Source of the DNA: JAQICB01 sp046482735
GTDB lineage: Bacteria; Bacteroidota; Bacteroidia; Bacteroidales; UBA1715
Direction: 5' to 3'
Assembly (NCBI GenBank): GCA_046482735.1
Contig: JAWOEL010000020.1
Coordinates: 1-15,809 of the forward strand
Length of the DNA: 15,809 nt
A program made the translations under genes and the position numbers. The notes beneath the pieces are model-generated. The model did no database searches. It was not told the DNA's origin and saw only the letters and a program-made list of their open reading frames with translations. Numbering within the stretch: the first letter of the stretch is position 1; each line of letters opens with the position of its first letter. Shown piece after piece: positions 1-7,200 of the stretch.

Positions 1-2175
1 GCCCGGAACAGCAGTTGCTATATTATCTTCTGCAGTTGAAATTGCAGCCACAAGACCCGATTTGTCAACTGTAGGTGTACTTCCACCCGCAAGACCTTCG
101 AGAACAACATAGTCAATTGCAACAGCACCTGCGGTTGTAGGCTCATCAGATATTTTCCATTGAAATTTATATACTTCCGTTAAATCTAAGTCATAGGAAT
201 CTCCCCAATCTGCTTGAGAAAAATCAGACCACGCCAAGTCAACTTTTGTCCAATCTGTATGAGAAGAAACTGGCACCGCATATGTATCATAATTTGCATC
301 TGTTCCTAAATTATCCGGTAAATATATTTCCAAGACACAGGCATCTCCTTTATGATAAAACGAAATACCGGTTGCACCACTAATATCCATTGGTGTTTCA
401 TCTGCACCTAACTGTGTTCCAATACCAACAAAAGGATCATTATCATCTGCCCCCCATGTTCCACCGAGCGTATAAGTAACCTCCGCAGCATATCCTGATC
501 CATTTGCACCACCTTCTGTCATGGTAAAATCAACCGTATCAGAAGTTTGTGGATCTATCGTTGACGTTCCCGCATTATCAACATCAGTATACGTAAACCA
601 TACACCGCCAAGCTCATTTAAATTATCCATATCTTCGCAGTCATCAACAAGCGTTGAATTACTAGCTAACTTATTCGCAACAGACATATCAGAAAAAGAC
701 TCCATTGCAATACTTTCAGTACTTTGAATATTTCCGGGTGTATATGAAATTGACATCACATCACCAGCTTCGATACTTACCGAAGTAGCCAACTCCAACA
801 CAATAGTAGAAGTTCCATCGAGAGAAATTGCAGTAAACGGAGATGTTTGTGTTATTGTATTAATTGTAAAATCAAAATTTCCTGTTTCCGAAGAAGCCGG
901 TGTCATAACATCTTTATTAACGCTAAGAATAACTTGTGTACCATCAGCATTTGTTTCGGCCCCGGTAATACGCGGAGGAGTTGGTCCGGCATTTGAATAT
1001 GGATTTGGCATATTGCCGGACATGGTTAACAAGTAAAGTATTTGAATAGTTGGTGCATAATAGCCATATCCTTCATTTTTATTTTTTAAATACGTATAAA
1101 ATGTATTAAGATTTGATTGCTGTGTATCATCAACCATTAGTGCAGACCCAAGACCACCGACAAAACAAGAATTTCCTTGTCCCTCACCTTGATCCTGAAC
1201 ACCAGTATACGAAGATGCATCAATACTCGTATATGCACCAACACTACCCGGATTATTTAACACGCCTTGCGCCGACATAAACTCAATAGAATTATCACAC
1301 ATTTGTTTTGATTCGGATGTACCAAACCATACATAATCCCATGCTACACGCCACGGCGTACGACAGGCATCCCAATAAAAATCATATCCACCTTGAACAT
1401 GATCTTGTGTTCCGGAAGCTGTACACCAGTCAGGCCACACACCATTTCGTTGAGAAGATTGTAAAAAACTATGTGACGCGGTATAAACCGAACTCCAGTT
1501 TCGAGTATTTGTAAACCCTTCCTGATCCTGAGCTTGCATAAACAAACCGACACTTGCCGTTGTAAAATAACATGGGTTTTTGGAATCATCCCAATGATGT
1601 CCGGGTTTAAACACATTATCATTATCTACTTGCGAATCTCGTATTTTAGCAAGAATATTTTCTGTTTCCTGTATATAATTAATCGTTCCGGAACTTCCCC
1701 ATTGCTTATGTGCTAACGCCAGAGCAAGTGCAACGTCTAAATCACCGTCTGTAGCAGAACCGCCACAACTTCCTCCACACTCACTATCTGGAGCCACATC
1801 GGTAAATCCCTCAATTTTCCAATCCATCAAATACCCCCCCTGAGTAGAGAAGTTTGTATAGTAATTATACAACTTATCAAATTTATCTTGGGCAGTCGTA
1901 TTGGAAGAATTTGACATATATACATAAATAAGCATTCCATACCCTATACCTTCACTAACTGTATAGGTTGGGTCATCAAACTCAATCCGACCTAAATCAC
2001 CACTTTCTTCATAAAATTCTGCATCCCAATTTTCATACAATGATTGTATTCGTGCATTATCCGGAGTTTGGGCTGTAATCCCATGCGGATATTCAACATT
2101 TTGAGGAAACGGGAAGTTTTGTCCCAATACAGTGACCGATAGCATCATCAATACACTTAGAAAAGAAATTTTCAT
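1..2175 (-). CDS. Secreted modular glycoside hydrolase family 8 enzyme (endoglucanase type), 3' end outside window
   Basis: Frame stays open from the ATG at 2175 to base 1 (725 codons seen; C-terminus missing). Residues 1-18 form a signal peptide, with mature protein starting near Gln19-Asn. Residues about 25-395 match GH8: the VSEGIGYGM block holds the probable acid Glu75, ATDGDLDVALAL (141-152) is the family signature, and YWDACRTPWR carries Asp269 where subfamily GH8a has its base. GH8 enzymes cut beta-1,4-glucans, xylan or chitosan; the wording fits a cellulase best. After PTPPRITGAETNADG (from about 400) comes a SwmB/Ig-like beta domain to about 490. Residues about 510-692, opening with DDCEDMDN, resemble a CBM11-like jelly-roll. 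From 703 a FIVAR-like helical spacer begins. A secretion tag or further binding module may lie beyond the edge. The substrate is not provable from sequence. GH8 assignment is firm; accessory domains are less so. Confidence 0.9.
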   Translation of the reverse strand, partial: MKISFLSVLMMLSVTVLGQNFPFPQNVEYPHGITAQTPDNARIQSLYENWDAEFYEESGDLGRIEFDDPTYTVSEGIGYGMLIYVYMSNSSNTTAQDKFDKLYNYYTNFSTQGGYLMDWKIEGFTDVAPDSECGGSCGGSATDGDLDVALALALAHKQWGSSGTINYIQETENILAKIRDSQVDNDNVFKPGHHWDDSKNPCYFTTASVGLFMQAQDQEGFTNTRNWSSVYTASHSFLQSSQRNGVWPDWCTASGTQDHVQGGYDFYWDACRTPWRVAWDYVWFGTSESKQMCDNSIEFMSAQGVLNNPGSVGAYTSIDASSYTGVQDQGEGQGNSCFVGGLGSALMVDDTQQSNLNTFYTYLKNKNEGYGYYAPTIQILYLLTMSGNMPNPYSNAGPTPPRITGAETNADGTQVILSVNKDVMTPASSETGNFDFTINTITQTSPFTAISLDGTSTIVLELATSVSIEAGDVMSISYTPGNIQSTESIAMESFSDMSVANKLASNSTLVDDCEDMDNLNELGGVWFTYTDVDNAGTSTIDPQTSDTVDFTMTEGGANGSGYAAEVTYTLGGTWGADDNDPFVGIGTQLGADETPMDISGATGISFYHKGDACVLEIYLPDNLGTDANYDTYAVPVSSHTDWTKVDLAWSDFSQADWGDSYDLDLTEVYKFQWKISDEPTTAGAVAIDYVVLEGLAGGSTPTVDKSGLVAAISTAEDNIATAVPG

Positions 2176-2217
2176 AACATCATTTTTAAATTATTTATCA
2201 TAGTATTTATTTCGGTT

Positions 2218-2225
2218 CAAAGATA
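2218..2225 (-). promoter_or_regulatory. Candidate -7 promoter element for the GH8 gene
   Basis: On the minus strand this reads TATCTTTG, a perfect match to the Bacteroidetes -7 consensus TAnnTTTG. It would give a leader of roughly 35-40 bases before the ATG at 2175. No convincing -33 TTG is seen at the usual spacing, so the call rests on the -7 box alone. Confidence 0.42.
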
Positions 2226-2311
2226 AAATATTATATTTCTATTTATCTTTTAAAACTTCATAATATATAACAGCAATATAAACATTACCCCTATACTCAT
2301 GTTTATCTCTA

Positions 2312-2330
2312 AAGTTACTAGCATCCGAAA
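2312..2330 (+). repeat. Left inverted repeat of the IS4-family relic
   Basis: Reads AAGTTACTAGCATCCGAAA. Its reverse complement recurs at 3061-3079 with one mismatch. A 13-base direct repeat, AAGCTGGTATTTT, starts at its inner edge (2329-2341) and recurs at 2355-2367. Confidence 0.7.
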
Positions 2331-2453
2331 GCTGGTATTTTAAAAAGCCCTGAGAAGCTGGTATTTTTGTTTTGTGAAAAAAATAACAAAATATAGTACT
2401 CTTCACGCAAAACAAATATAACAAAAAATCAGTAATTAGACAAATTTTAGATT

Positions 2454-2997
2454 TTGTGCCAACTTGGATTTTTGAAAGTTGTACCAATACTTACAAAACC
2501 GATAAAGGCGTTAGTTAAATATAAGACATACAATCAGTTTGTCGCTTTACTTTTCGGACAGCTTAGTATATATCAGATAATGAATGATTTATCTACAGAC
2601 ACTGGAGTATGTGAAACATTCATTTCTGACCTAAAACTTAAACAAAGTCCGACTCGTTCAACCATGAACGATGGCAATAAGAAGCGTGATTGGCAGGTGT
2701 TTGAGAGTTTATATTATCGTTTGTTAAGTCACCACAAAACAGTTTAAAAAAACATCACAATATTAATGTCATAAAAGAGATTAAAAACAAAAGTATCAAA
2801 CTAAGTAATAGTTCAGTCACATCATTATGTCTATCCATGCTTGACTGAGCAGAATTTCGAACAGCTAAAGGAGGAATTAAAACATACTGCTTGAGATAAC
2901 ACATTCATGATTCCTGAAATGGTTAATATCAATGAAGCTAAGGTTCACGACCGATAAGGTTTAAAGCAATTGGTTTTTGAGAAAGACATATTTTCCG
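2454..2997 (+). pseudogene. IS4-family transposase pseudogene (DUF4372-type N-terminus)
   Basis: An intact N-terminal piece (2454-2747, TTG start, 97 codons) contains FVALLFGQLS, RSTMNDGNKKRDWQVFES and YYRLLSHHKTV, the typical start of DUF4372/IS4-family transposases. Similarity then continues in another frame from about 2744 (KKHHNINVIKEIKNKSIKL, SLCLSMLD, AEFRTAKGGIK), showing a frameshift at the A-run near 2746. It shifts again near 2884 into DNTFMIPEMVNINEAKVHDR and GLKQLVFEKD, ending near 2997. In-frame stops replace residues that are normally Trp (after SMLD, and before DNTF) and Tyr (after KVHDR). The first DDE aspartate, expected in an (I/V)DSS/T context, reads Asn (LSNSS). A few residues before YKTYNQ also seem deleted. 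The gene cannot make active transposase. Confidence 0.85.
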
Positions 2998-3060
2998 GTT
3001 AATTTCTTTTTTTGCAACGTATTTAGTAGCGTGTAGAGCTGATTTTATAATTTTTTAAAA

Positions 3061-3079
3061 TTTCGGATGCTAGTGACTT
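3061..3079 (-). repeat. Right inverted repeat of the IS4-family relic
   Basis: Reads TTTCGGATGCTAGTGACTT on the plus strand, the inverted partner of 2312-2330 with a single A/G difference. It lies about 60 bases after the last recognisable transposase codons and about 60 bases before the end of the licD-like gene. Confidence 0.7.
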
Positions 3080-3141
3080 CTTTTGAATTTAGAAAACTAA
3101 AAACAAGACTGAGTTACTGTACTGCTACATTTCATTTATAC

Positions 3142-4176
3142 CTACAACTTTCTTTTCAACTTCATAATTTTTTTTACAATTTTAAAATTACTAATGGTAG
3201 CACGCAAACCAAAATTTAAAATGTAATATAACACAAACGAGATTTTTCCTTTTTGTCTATAAAAAAAGATCTTGTTTTTCTTTTGCAGCTGTTTAATATA
3301 ACCTCCCATAACATCATTTTTCTGTTGCTTCGAAGAATTAACAACTTTTGATGAATGTGTCGGAATTCTGTGCTCTACTGCAGGCAATTGCAAATATTCA
3401 CCATATTGTTCTCTCAATACATTATCATGCTTTTTTGGTTTAAGAACTTGTATTCCTTCAAAAGTGATATTTTCAAGAGGGAAAATATCATCAAATTTAA
3501 AATATCCACCTTTGTGAGGCAAAAAGAATGGACTCAGATTATAGTTAGCAAGTAATTTTATTTCTGCATTATTCAACTCCTTCTCTTTATCTACATAAAA
3601 CTTATGAAAATAATCAATAAAAACTTTTTTATTTTCAAGTGCCTCATAGAGATTTTTAGTTTCAATATTCAGGTTATCATGCCGTTCATTAAAAAAACCG
3701 TGGATATAATAATGAAGTGTATCGGTAAGTTTTGCATCTCGTTTCTTACTTTCATCAGAATCTTCAATTACTTTTATGGGAAATAAATCAATAGCACACG
3801 GCGACACCTCGCCTGTATCCATAGATATCACAGATAGTTCTGACGAACATAATTTATCGAAATAATAGGTTAGTTCTTCTGTATTTCCAAAGGCTAAAAA
3901 GTAATTTTGATGATGTTCACACTCCTGTTTTAATGCAGCAATCAGCTTAAAATAATCAGTATACAACAAACTTATATCAATATCATCATCCCAGGGGATA
4001 TATCCGCCATGACGAACTGCTCCGATAAGCGTTCCGCCGGATATCCAATATTGGATATTATATTTACGACAAACCTCATCAATAAATACAAGCATCTGCA
4101 ACTGAATGGCTTGAATCTTTTGCAAATTAAGACATGTATAATATTCAAAGCCTTCCTTATGCTTAGTTCTTTTCAT
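3142..4176 (-). CDS. LicD-family phosphotransferase (phosphocholine or alditol-phosphate transfer to glycan)
   Basis: The 344-residue protein has the LicD hallmark near its N-terminus: SGGTLIGAVRHGGYIPWDDD at 46-65 followed by IDI, with the metal-binding acidic cluster Asp63-Asp64-Asp65 and Asp67 of this nucleotidyltransferase-fold family. LicD proteins move a phospho-alcohol from a CDP carrier onto a sugar; known members transfer phosphocholine (bacterial LicD) or ribitol phosphate (eukaryotic FKRP/fukutin). No signal peptide is seen, so it should act on the cytoplasmic face. It is longer than most LicD proteins owing to a basic C-terminal tail rich in Lys and aromatic residues (about 290-344) that may hold it at the membrane. 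It begins 4 bases after the methyltransferase gene and is the last gene of the run. Family assignment is firm; the transferred group is unknown. No choline uptake or kinase gene is in the window. Confidence 0.9.
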   Translation of the reverse strand: MKRTKHKEGFEYYTCLNLQKIQAIQLQMLVFIDEVCRKYNIQYWISGGTLIGAVRHGGYIPWDDDIDISLLYTDYFKLIAALKQECEHHQNYFLAFGNTEELTYYFDKLCSSELSVISMDTGEVSPCAIDLFPIKVIEDSDESKKRDAKLTDTLHYYIHGFFNERHDNLNIETKNLYEALENKKVFIDYFHKFYVDKEKELNNAEIKLLANYNLSPFFLPHKGGYFKFDDIFPLENITFEGIQVLKPKKHDNVLREQYGEYLQLPAVEHRIPTHSSKVVNSSKQQKNDVMGGYIKQLQKKNKIFFYRQKGKISFVLYYILNFGLRATISNFKIVKKIMKLKRKL

Positions 4177-4180
4177 AAAC

Positions 4181-4714
4181 CTATAGTATTTTCATCCCTA
4201 CTTTTGTTCCAAAAGAATTTGTACTATATGATAAGTACTCATAATCCAGATTATTTTGAGCAACAAAACCATTAAATACTTTATAATCAAAATTTTGCCA
4301 GAAGGGATATGCAAAATATTCATCAAAAAAAATTATACCTCCTTCGACAAATCTATCCTTCAAAAAATTATATTCTGTTTTTGTTGAAGAATACAAATCA
4401 TAATCAATATGTATAAAAGCTATTTTTTCATTATTATATTTCACAAAATCAGGAAGAGTATCAGAAAACCAGCCTTTAGACACACGGCATTCGCTATAAA
4501 AACCATCAAAAATCACTTCTTTCAACATTGTTTCCATTAGTTTCTCAGGACAATTATACATAATTACATCAACAATATTTTTTTCAATATACTCGCATAT
4601 AGAATCGAGAGTTCTCATTCTTAATCTTGTTTCTATATCAAATGAAAGATTAGTCTTTAGAAAACTAGTAAGAAATCTTCTTACCATAGGTCTTATTCCA
4701 TTTTGATTATTCAT
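4181..4714 (-). CDS. TylF-like methyltransferase, short form apparently lacking the SAM-binding core
   Basis: The 177-residue product matches the C-terminal half of TylF/macrocin-O-methyltransferase-like enzymes: KGWFSDTLPDF at 80-90, the metal-binding-type IHIDYDLYSSTK at 101-112 and GGIIFFDEYF at 125-134. These enzymes usually have about 250 residues and carry a glycine-rich SAM motif and an FDTFEG-like block between the first helices and the KGWF block. Here the chain goes from a helical start (RTLDSICEYIEKNI, 34-47) almost directly to the helix before KGWF, so about 50-70 residues look deleted. Reading stays in frame across the junction. It may be a dead remnant, a non-catalytic partner, or a divergent fold. 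It sits 42 bases after the TagB/F-like gene and 4 bases before the licD-like gene. Family call fair; activity doubtful. Confidence 0.68.
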   Translation of the reverse strand: MNNQNGIRPMVRRFLTSFLKTNLSFDIETRLRMRTLDSICEYIEKNIVDVIMYNCPEKLMETMLKEVIFDGFYSECRVSKGWFSDTLPDFVKYNNEKIAFIHIDYDLYSSTKTEYNFLKDRFVEGGIIFFDEYFAYPFWQNFDYKVFNGFVAQNNLDYEYLSYSTNSFGTKVGMKIL

Positions 4715-4756
4715 ATATTTTTAAAATTGCAATTTATCAACATTCTATACCATTAT

Positions 4757-5971
4757 TCATAAATCCAATATATTCTCATAAATACGCTTACTTGCATCAC
4801 AATCGTAAAAATTATGAAATTGTTCCGTAATCATCTGTCTCTTATCACTATGAATAGATGGATTTTCTAAATATGTATTTATGGATTCAAGAAATTCTCT
4901 TTGCGAAAACACCTTATCACCGGGTGTTACGCTATTGTAATCAAATAAAAGACCATTAGTTGCTTTATACTGTTCAAGATCATGGCAAAAAAACATGACC
5001 GGCCTGTCTAACAATAAAAAATCAATATATATACTAGAATAATCGGTAATAAGAATATCTGTATAAACCAACAATTCACTAACATCCGGAAAAATATCAT
5101 TACCGGCATATACTATTCTGTCACAATCATATAAATCAGAGCCATACCCTGAATTCGACTTGAGCAATTCTTGTTTATGAGCTCTTATCAACAGATATAC
5201 ATCTTTTTCTCTGAGAAATAAATTTAATTCCTTCGGGTCATAATCAGCAAAAGGAAAAAATTCTGTTGAATGATTTAATTCTCTCCAAGTTGGTGCATAT
5301 AATAATATCCGCTTTTTCAAATATGAAAACTTTTCATCCAGGTTCTTATGTGTATCTTCACACAAGAGAAAATCATTACGTGGGTAACCTGTAATCCAGA
5401 CATTCTCCATCCAAATATCGAAACATGCAGCATCCACAATCCTTTCGATATCAGAACATGCAGTTGTATAACTGTATTTTTGCAATAAAACCCGATTATT
5501 GTTTACTCTGTATCGAGCAACCTGATGACTAAGCCGTTTAAGCTTTATACCATGTCCCATATAAATTATATTCTTTTTCGATCTCAGAAGATAATATGGA
5601 AAAAAAGCATTGCGAGCTACAGCATATGCCATGATAACATGTCTAGATTTAAGAAATAACAATAAAGCTTGTAATGATTTTGCATATACAATTTCATGTG
5701 GATATTGCTTATTTAATTCCACAAACAATGTCTTTGATTTTACAAAGAAATATGTCTGCATTTCTGAACGTTGCCGTGCATACAGAAAAAAGTGTTTCCC
5801 GTTGTCCATAAATAACGGTTCACTTTCCAAAACAAGAAGCACACGTTTATTCTTAGGAATTAGCGTTTCTAAAATAAAAAAAACAATGGAACCTATAAAA
5901 TTTATAAGCTTTAAAATATTGAGCCTTGCTTGTTTTCGTGCATTAAAATATTCATGTTTTGAACTTGGCAT
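4757..5971 (-). CDS. TagB/TagF-type CDP-glycerol:glycerophosphotransferase-like protein
   Basis: The 404-residue protein shows the motif series of teichoic-acid glycerophosphotransferases: MGHGIK (His140), ITGYPRND (about 193-200), LLYAPTWRE (about 223-231), RAH (His265) and TDYSSIYIDFLLLDRP (309-324). The two histidines correspond to the catalytic pair known in the family, although the usual RxHP motif reads RAHK here. A hydrophobic stretch near 17-39 suggests membrane attachment on the cytoplasmic side. Such enzymes move glycerol-phosphate, or a related alditol phosphate, from CDP-glycerol onto a lipid-linked or growing chain. The start at 5971 is preferred because GGAGGTGA stands 5 bases upstream, unusual for this organism; an in-frame ATG at 6004 would add 11 residues and overlap the SDR gene by 32 bases. 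With the 5971 start the gene begins 1 base after the SDR stop. Family certain; substrate inferred. Confidence 0.88.
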   Translation of the reverse strand: MPSSKHEYFNARKQARLNILKLINFIGSIVFFILETLIPKNKRVLLVLESEPLFMDNGKHFFLYARQRSEMQTYFFVKSKTLFVELNKQYPHEIVYAKSLQALLLFLKSRHVIMAYAVARNAFFPYYLLRSKKNIIYMGHGIKLKRLSHQVARYRVNNNRVLLQKYSYTTACSDIERIVDAACFDIWMENVWITGYPRNDFLLCEDTHKNLDEKFSYLKKRILLYAPTWRELNHSTEFFPFADYDPKELNLFLREKDVYLLIRAHKQELLKSNSGYGSDLYDCDRIVYAGNDIFPDVSELLVYTDILITDYSSIYIDFLLLDRPVMFFCHDLEQYKATNGLLFDYNSVTPGDKVFSQREFLESINTYLENPSIHSDKRQMITEQFHNFYDCDASKRIYENILDL

Positions 5972-5972
5972 A

Positions 5973-6689
5973 CTATTCACCTCCGGCAATTGTAATGGTT
6001 TCACCTGTAATAAAATTCGCTTTATCAGAACAAAGATACACTGTCATATCAGCAATTTCCTGAGGAGTCCCGATTCGTTGCACCGGTACCAGCTCAATAC
6101 GCTTCTTCAAATCAGGCCTACCTTTTTGCATTTCAGTCATAATGACACCCGGACGAATAGTATTAACTAAAATATTATAATGAGCCCCAATCCTTGACAG
6201 ACCGGTAGTTAATGCTTCCAAAGCAGCTTTACTTCCGGCATATTGTACTCCTTGACCTCTTCCCATGCCATACTTAACAGCAATTGAACTAATATTTACA
6301 ATTCGTCCATAGTTTTGCTTTTTCATATATTCAAAAGCTCGGGCAGACAATAAATACGGAGCACGGGTATTAATTGCAAAATGGGTATCAAAATCTTTGG
6401 CACTTAAATCAAATAATGATGTGTCCGCTAAAATCCCTGCACAGTTAATAAGGCAATCAATTCTACCTAATTGTTCAACAACCTCTTCGATTAAAGTAAG
6501 ATCTTCAGATAAAAAATTACTGCAAAACAAGTGAATATTTTCACGATTATTCCTGATATTTTCAGCATGTTGTTTATTTGAAGAATACTGCATAGCAACC
6601 GTATAGCCTTCATCGCACAGAGAATTCACTATAAAAGAACCAATTCCGCCACTGCCGCCCGTTACTAAGGCAACTTTTTTATGTAACAT
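5973..6689 (-). CDS. Short-chain dehydrogenase/reductase (FabG-like)
   Basis: A classical SDR of about 238 residues. Numbered from the chosen start, it has TGGSGGIG (10-17) for NAD(P) binding, NCAG (82-85), NISS (132-135) and the catalytic YAGSK (Tyr150, Lys154), ending in the usual NFITGETITIAGG tail. The FabG-like wording would allow fatty-acid work, but the position between a cytidylyltransferase and a glycerophosphotransferase suggests reduction of a sugar- or ketose-phosphate to the alditol that becomes CDP-linked. The Haemophilus Bcs1/Acs1 enzymes fuse such a reductase domain to a cytidylyltransferase. The start at 6689 leaves five residues before VALVTGG, as is common, and overlaps the previous gene by 11 bases; in-frame ATGs at 6701 and 6713 are possible. 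Overlap implies coupled translation. Family certain; substrate unknown. Confidence 0.88.
   Translation of the reverse strand: MLHKKVALVTGGSGGIGSFIVNSLCDEGYTVAMQYSSNKQHAENIRNNRENIHLFCSNFLSEDLTLIEEVVEQLGRIDCLINCAGILADTSLFDLSAKDFDTHFAINTRAPYLLSARAFEYMKKQNYGRIVNISSIAVKYGMGRGQGVQYAGSKAALEALTTGLSRIGAHYNILVNTIRPGVIMTEMQKGRPDLKKRIELVPVQRIGTPQEIADMTVYLCSDKANFITGETITIAGGE
5976..5983 (-). promoter_or_regulatory. Shine-Dalgarno-like site that decides the TagB/F-like start
   Basis: On the minus strand GGAGGTGA ends 4-5 bases before the ATG at 5971, and lies inside the last codons (Gly-Gly-Glu) of the SDR gene. It is the only strong ribosome-binding-site match noticed ahead of a gene in the window. Part of the match is dictated by the coding sequence of the SDR tail, so it may be partly fortuitous. 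Confidence 0.5.
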
Positions 6690-7131
6690 CCGGGTTGTCA
6701 TGTTTGTCTGCATAATCTTTAAATTCCTGATACTGACTAAGAATCTTTTGCTTTAAATTTGAAGAAGTAATACCTACACCATATGGAAAGTAAAAAACTT
6801 GTACTCCAAGATCTTGTAAATAGTCATATTTCCCTTTCCAATCTGAACCAATAACAAATGCATCGACATTTAAATTTTTTACTAATTCAGTGTGATTCAG
6901 TGAATGCTGAGGTACAACTATATCCGGTGCCTGTAAAGCTTTAATTATTTCGATTCGTTCTTCAAAGGGAATAATAGGGGGCTTTTTATACGTCGCAACC
7001 AATTTGTCTGTACTCACACCAATTATTAATATATCCGCTAACCCTCTTGCATATTCAATCATTCGTAAATGATTAGAATGAAACATATCAAAGGTTCCTC
7101 CCACATAAACTACAGTCTTGTTATGTAACAT
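6679..7131 (-). CDS. TagD-type cytidylyltransferase (glycerol-3-phosphate cytidylyltransferase-like)
   Basis: The 150-residue protein is a complete nucleotidyltransferase of the HxGH group. It starts VVYVGGTFDMFHSNHLRMIE, where the HxGH motif reads HSNH (Gly to Asn), then has a TDKL(V)ATYKK lysine segment, an EERIEIIKAL helix, FVIGSDWKGK and a final GITSSNLKQKI that stands for the ISST/RTSS motif. Length and spacing match TagD and related enzymes that join CTP to glycerol-3-phosphate or another small phospho-alcohol. Cytoplasmic. It is followed, with overlap, by the SDR gene and then by a CDP-donor-using transferase, so it most likely supplies that donor. Other enzymes of the group (phosphoethanolamine or RfaE-type adenylyltransferases) use similar motifs, and the Gly-to-Asn change leaves the substrate open. 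Confidence 0.87.
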   Translation of the reverse strand: MLHNKTVVYVGGTFDMFHSNHLRMIEYARGLADILIIGVSTDKLVATYKKPPIIPFEERIEIIKALQAPDIVVPQHSLNHTELVKNLNVDAFVIGSDWKGKYDYLQDLGVQVFYFPYGVGITSSNLKQKILSQYQEFKDYADKHDNPDVT

Positions 7132-7145
7132 ATAATAAAATTAAT

Positions 7146-7165
7146 TTAGTTAAAATTAGTTAAAA
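7146..7165. repeat. Two tandem copies of a 10-base AT-rich unit
   Basis: TTAGTTAAAA occurs twice in a row in the 69-base gap ahead of the cytidylyltransferase gene. It could be an operator-like half-site pair, but the gap is very AT-rich and chance is a fair explanation. Confidence 0.35.
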
Positions 7166-7200
7166 ATACTTAAATTATACGTATCAAGCATCTCTAAATT

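Larger units (their letters stand above)
2312..3079. mobile_element. Degenerate IS4-family insertion sequence relic
   Basis: The stretch between the GH8 gene and the glycan cluster holds a decayed transposase (about 2454-2997) between two inverted copies of a 19-base sequence (2312-2330 and 3061-3079, 18 of 19 positions matching). That arm length fits IS4-family terminal repeats, so these are read as the element's ends. The span of about 0.77 kb is roughly half of a normal IS4-family element; the 3' half of the transposase is missing although the right end remains, which points to an internal deletion. No target-site duplication is visible outside the arms. The remaining bases here (2176-2311, 2331-2453, 2998-3060, 3080-3141) show no gene that I can support. 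Confidence 0.72.

Noticed and set aside
2239..2487. 82-codon minus-strand reading frame overlapping the left IS end
   Set aside because: It spans the inverted repeat, a short direct repeat and the transposase start, and resembles no known protein.
5610..6170. 186-codon plus-strand reading frame
   Set aside because: It lies antisense to the TagB/F-like and SDR genes, whose motifs are complete, so it is a shadow frame.
6690..6713. Upstream starts for the SDR gene at 6713 or 6701
   Set aside because: They would add residues before the usual SDR N-terminus and lengthen the overlap; 6689 is preferred but not proven.
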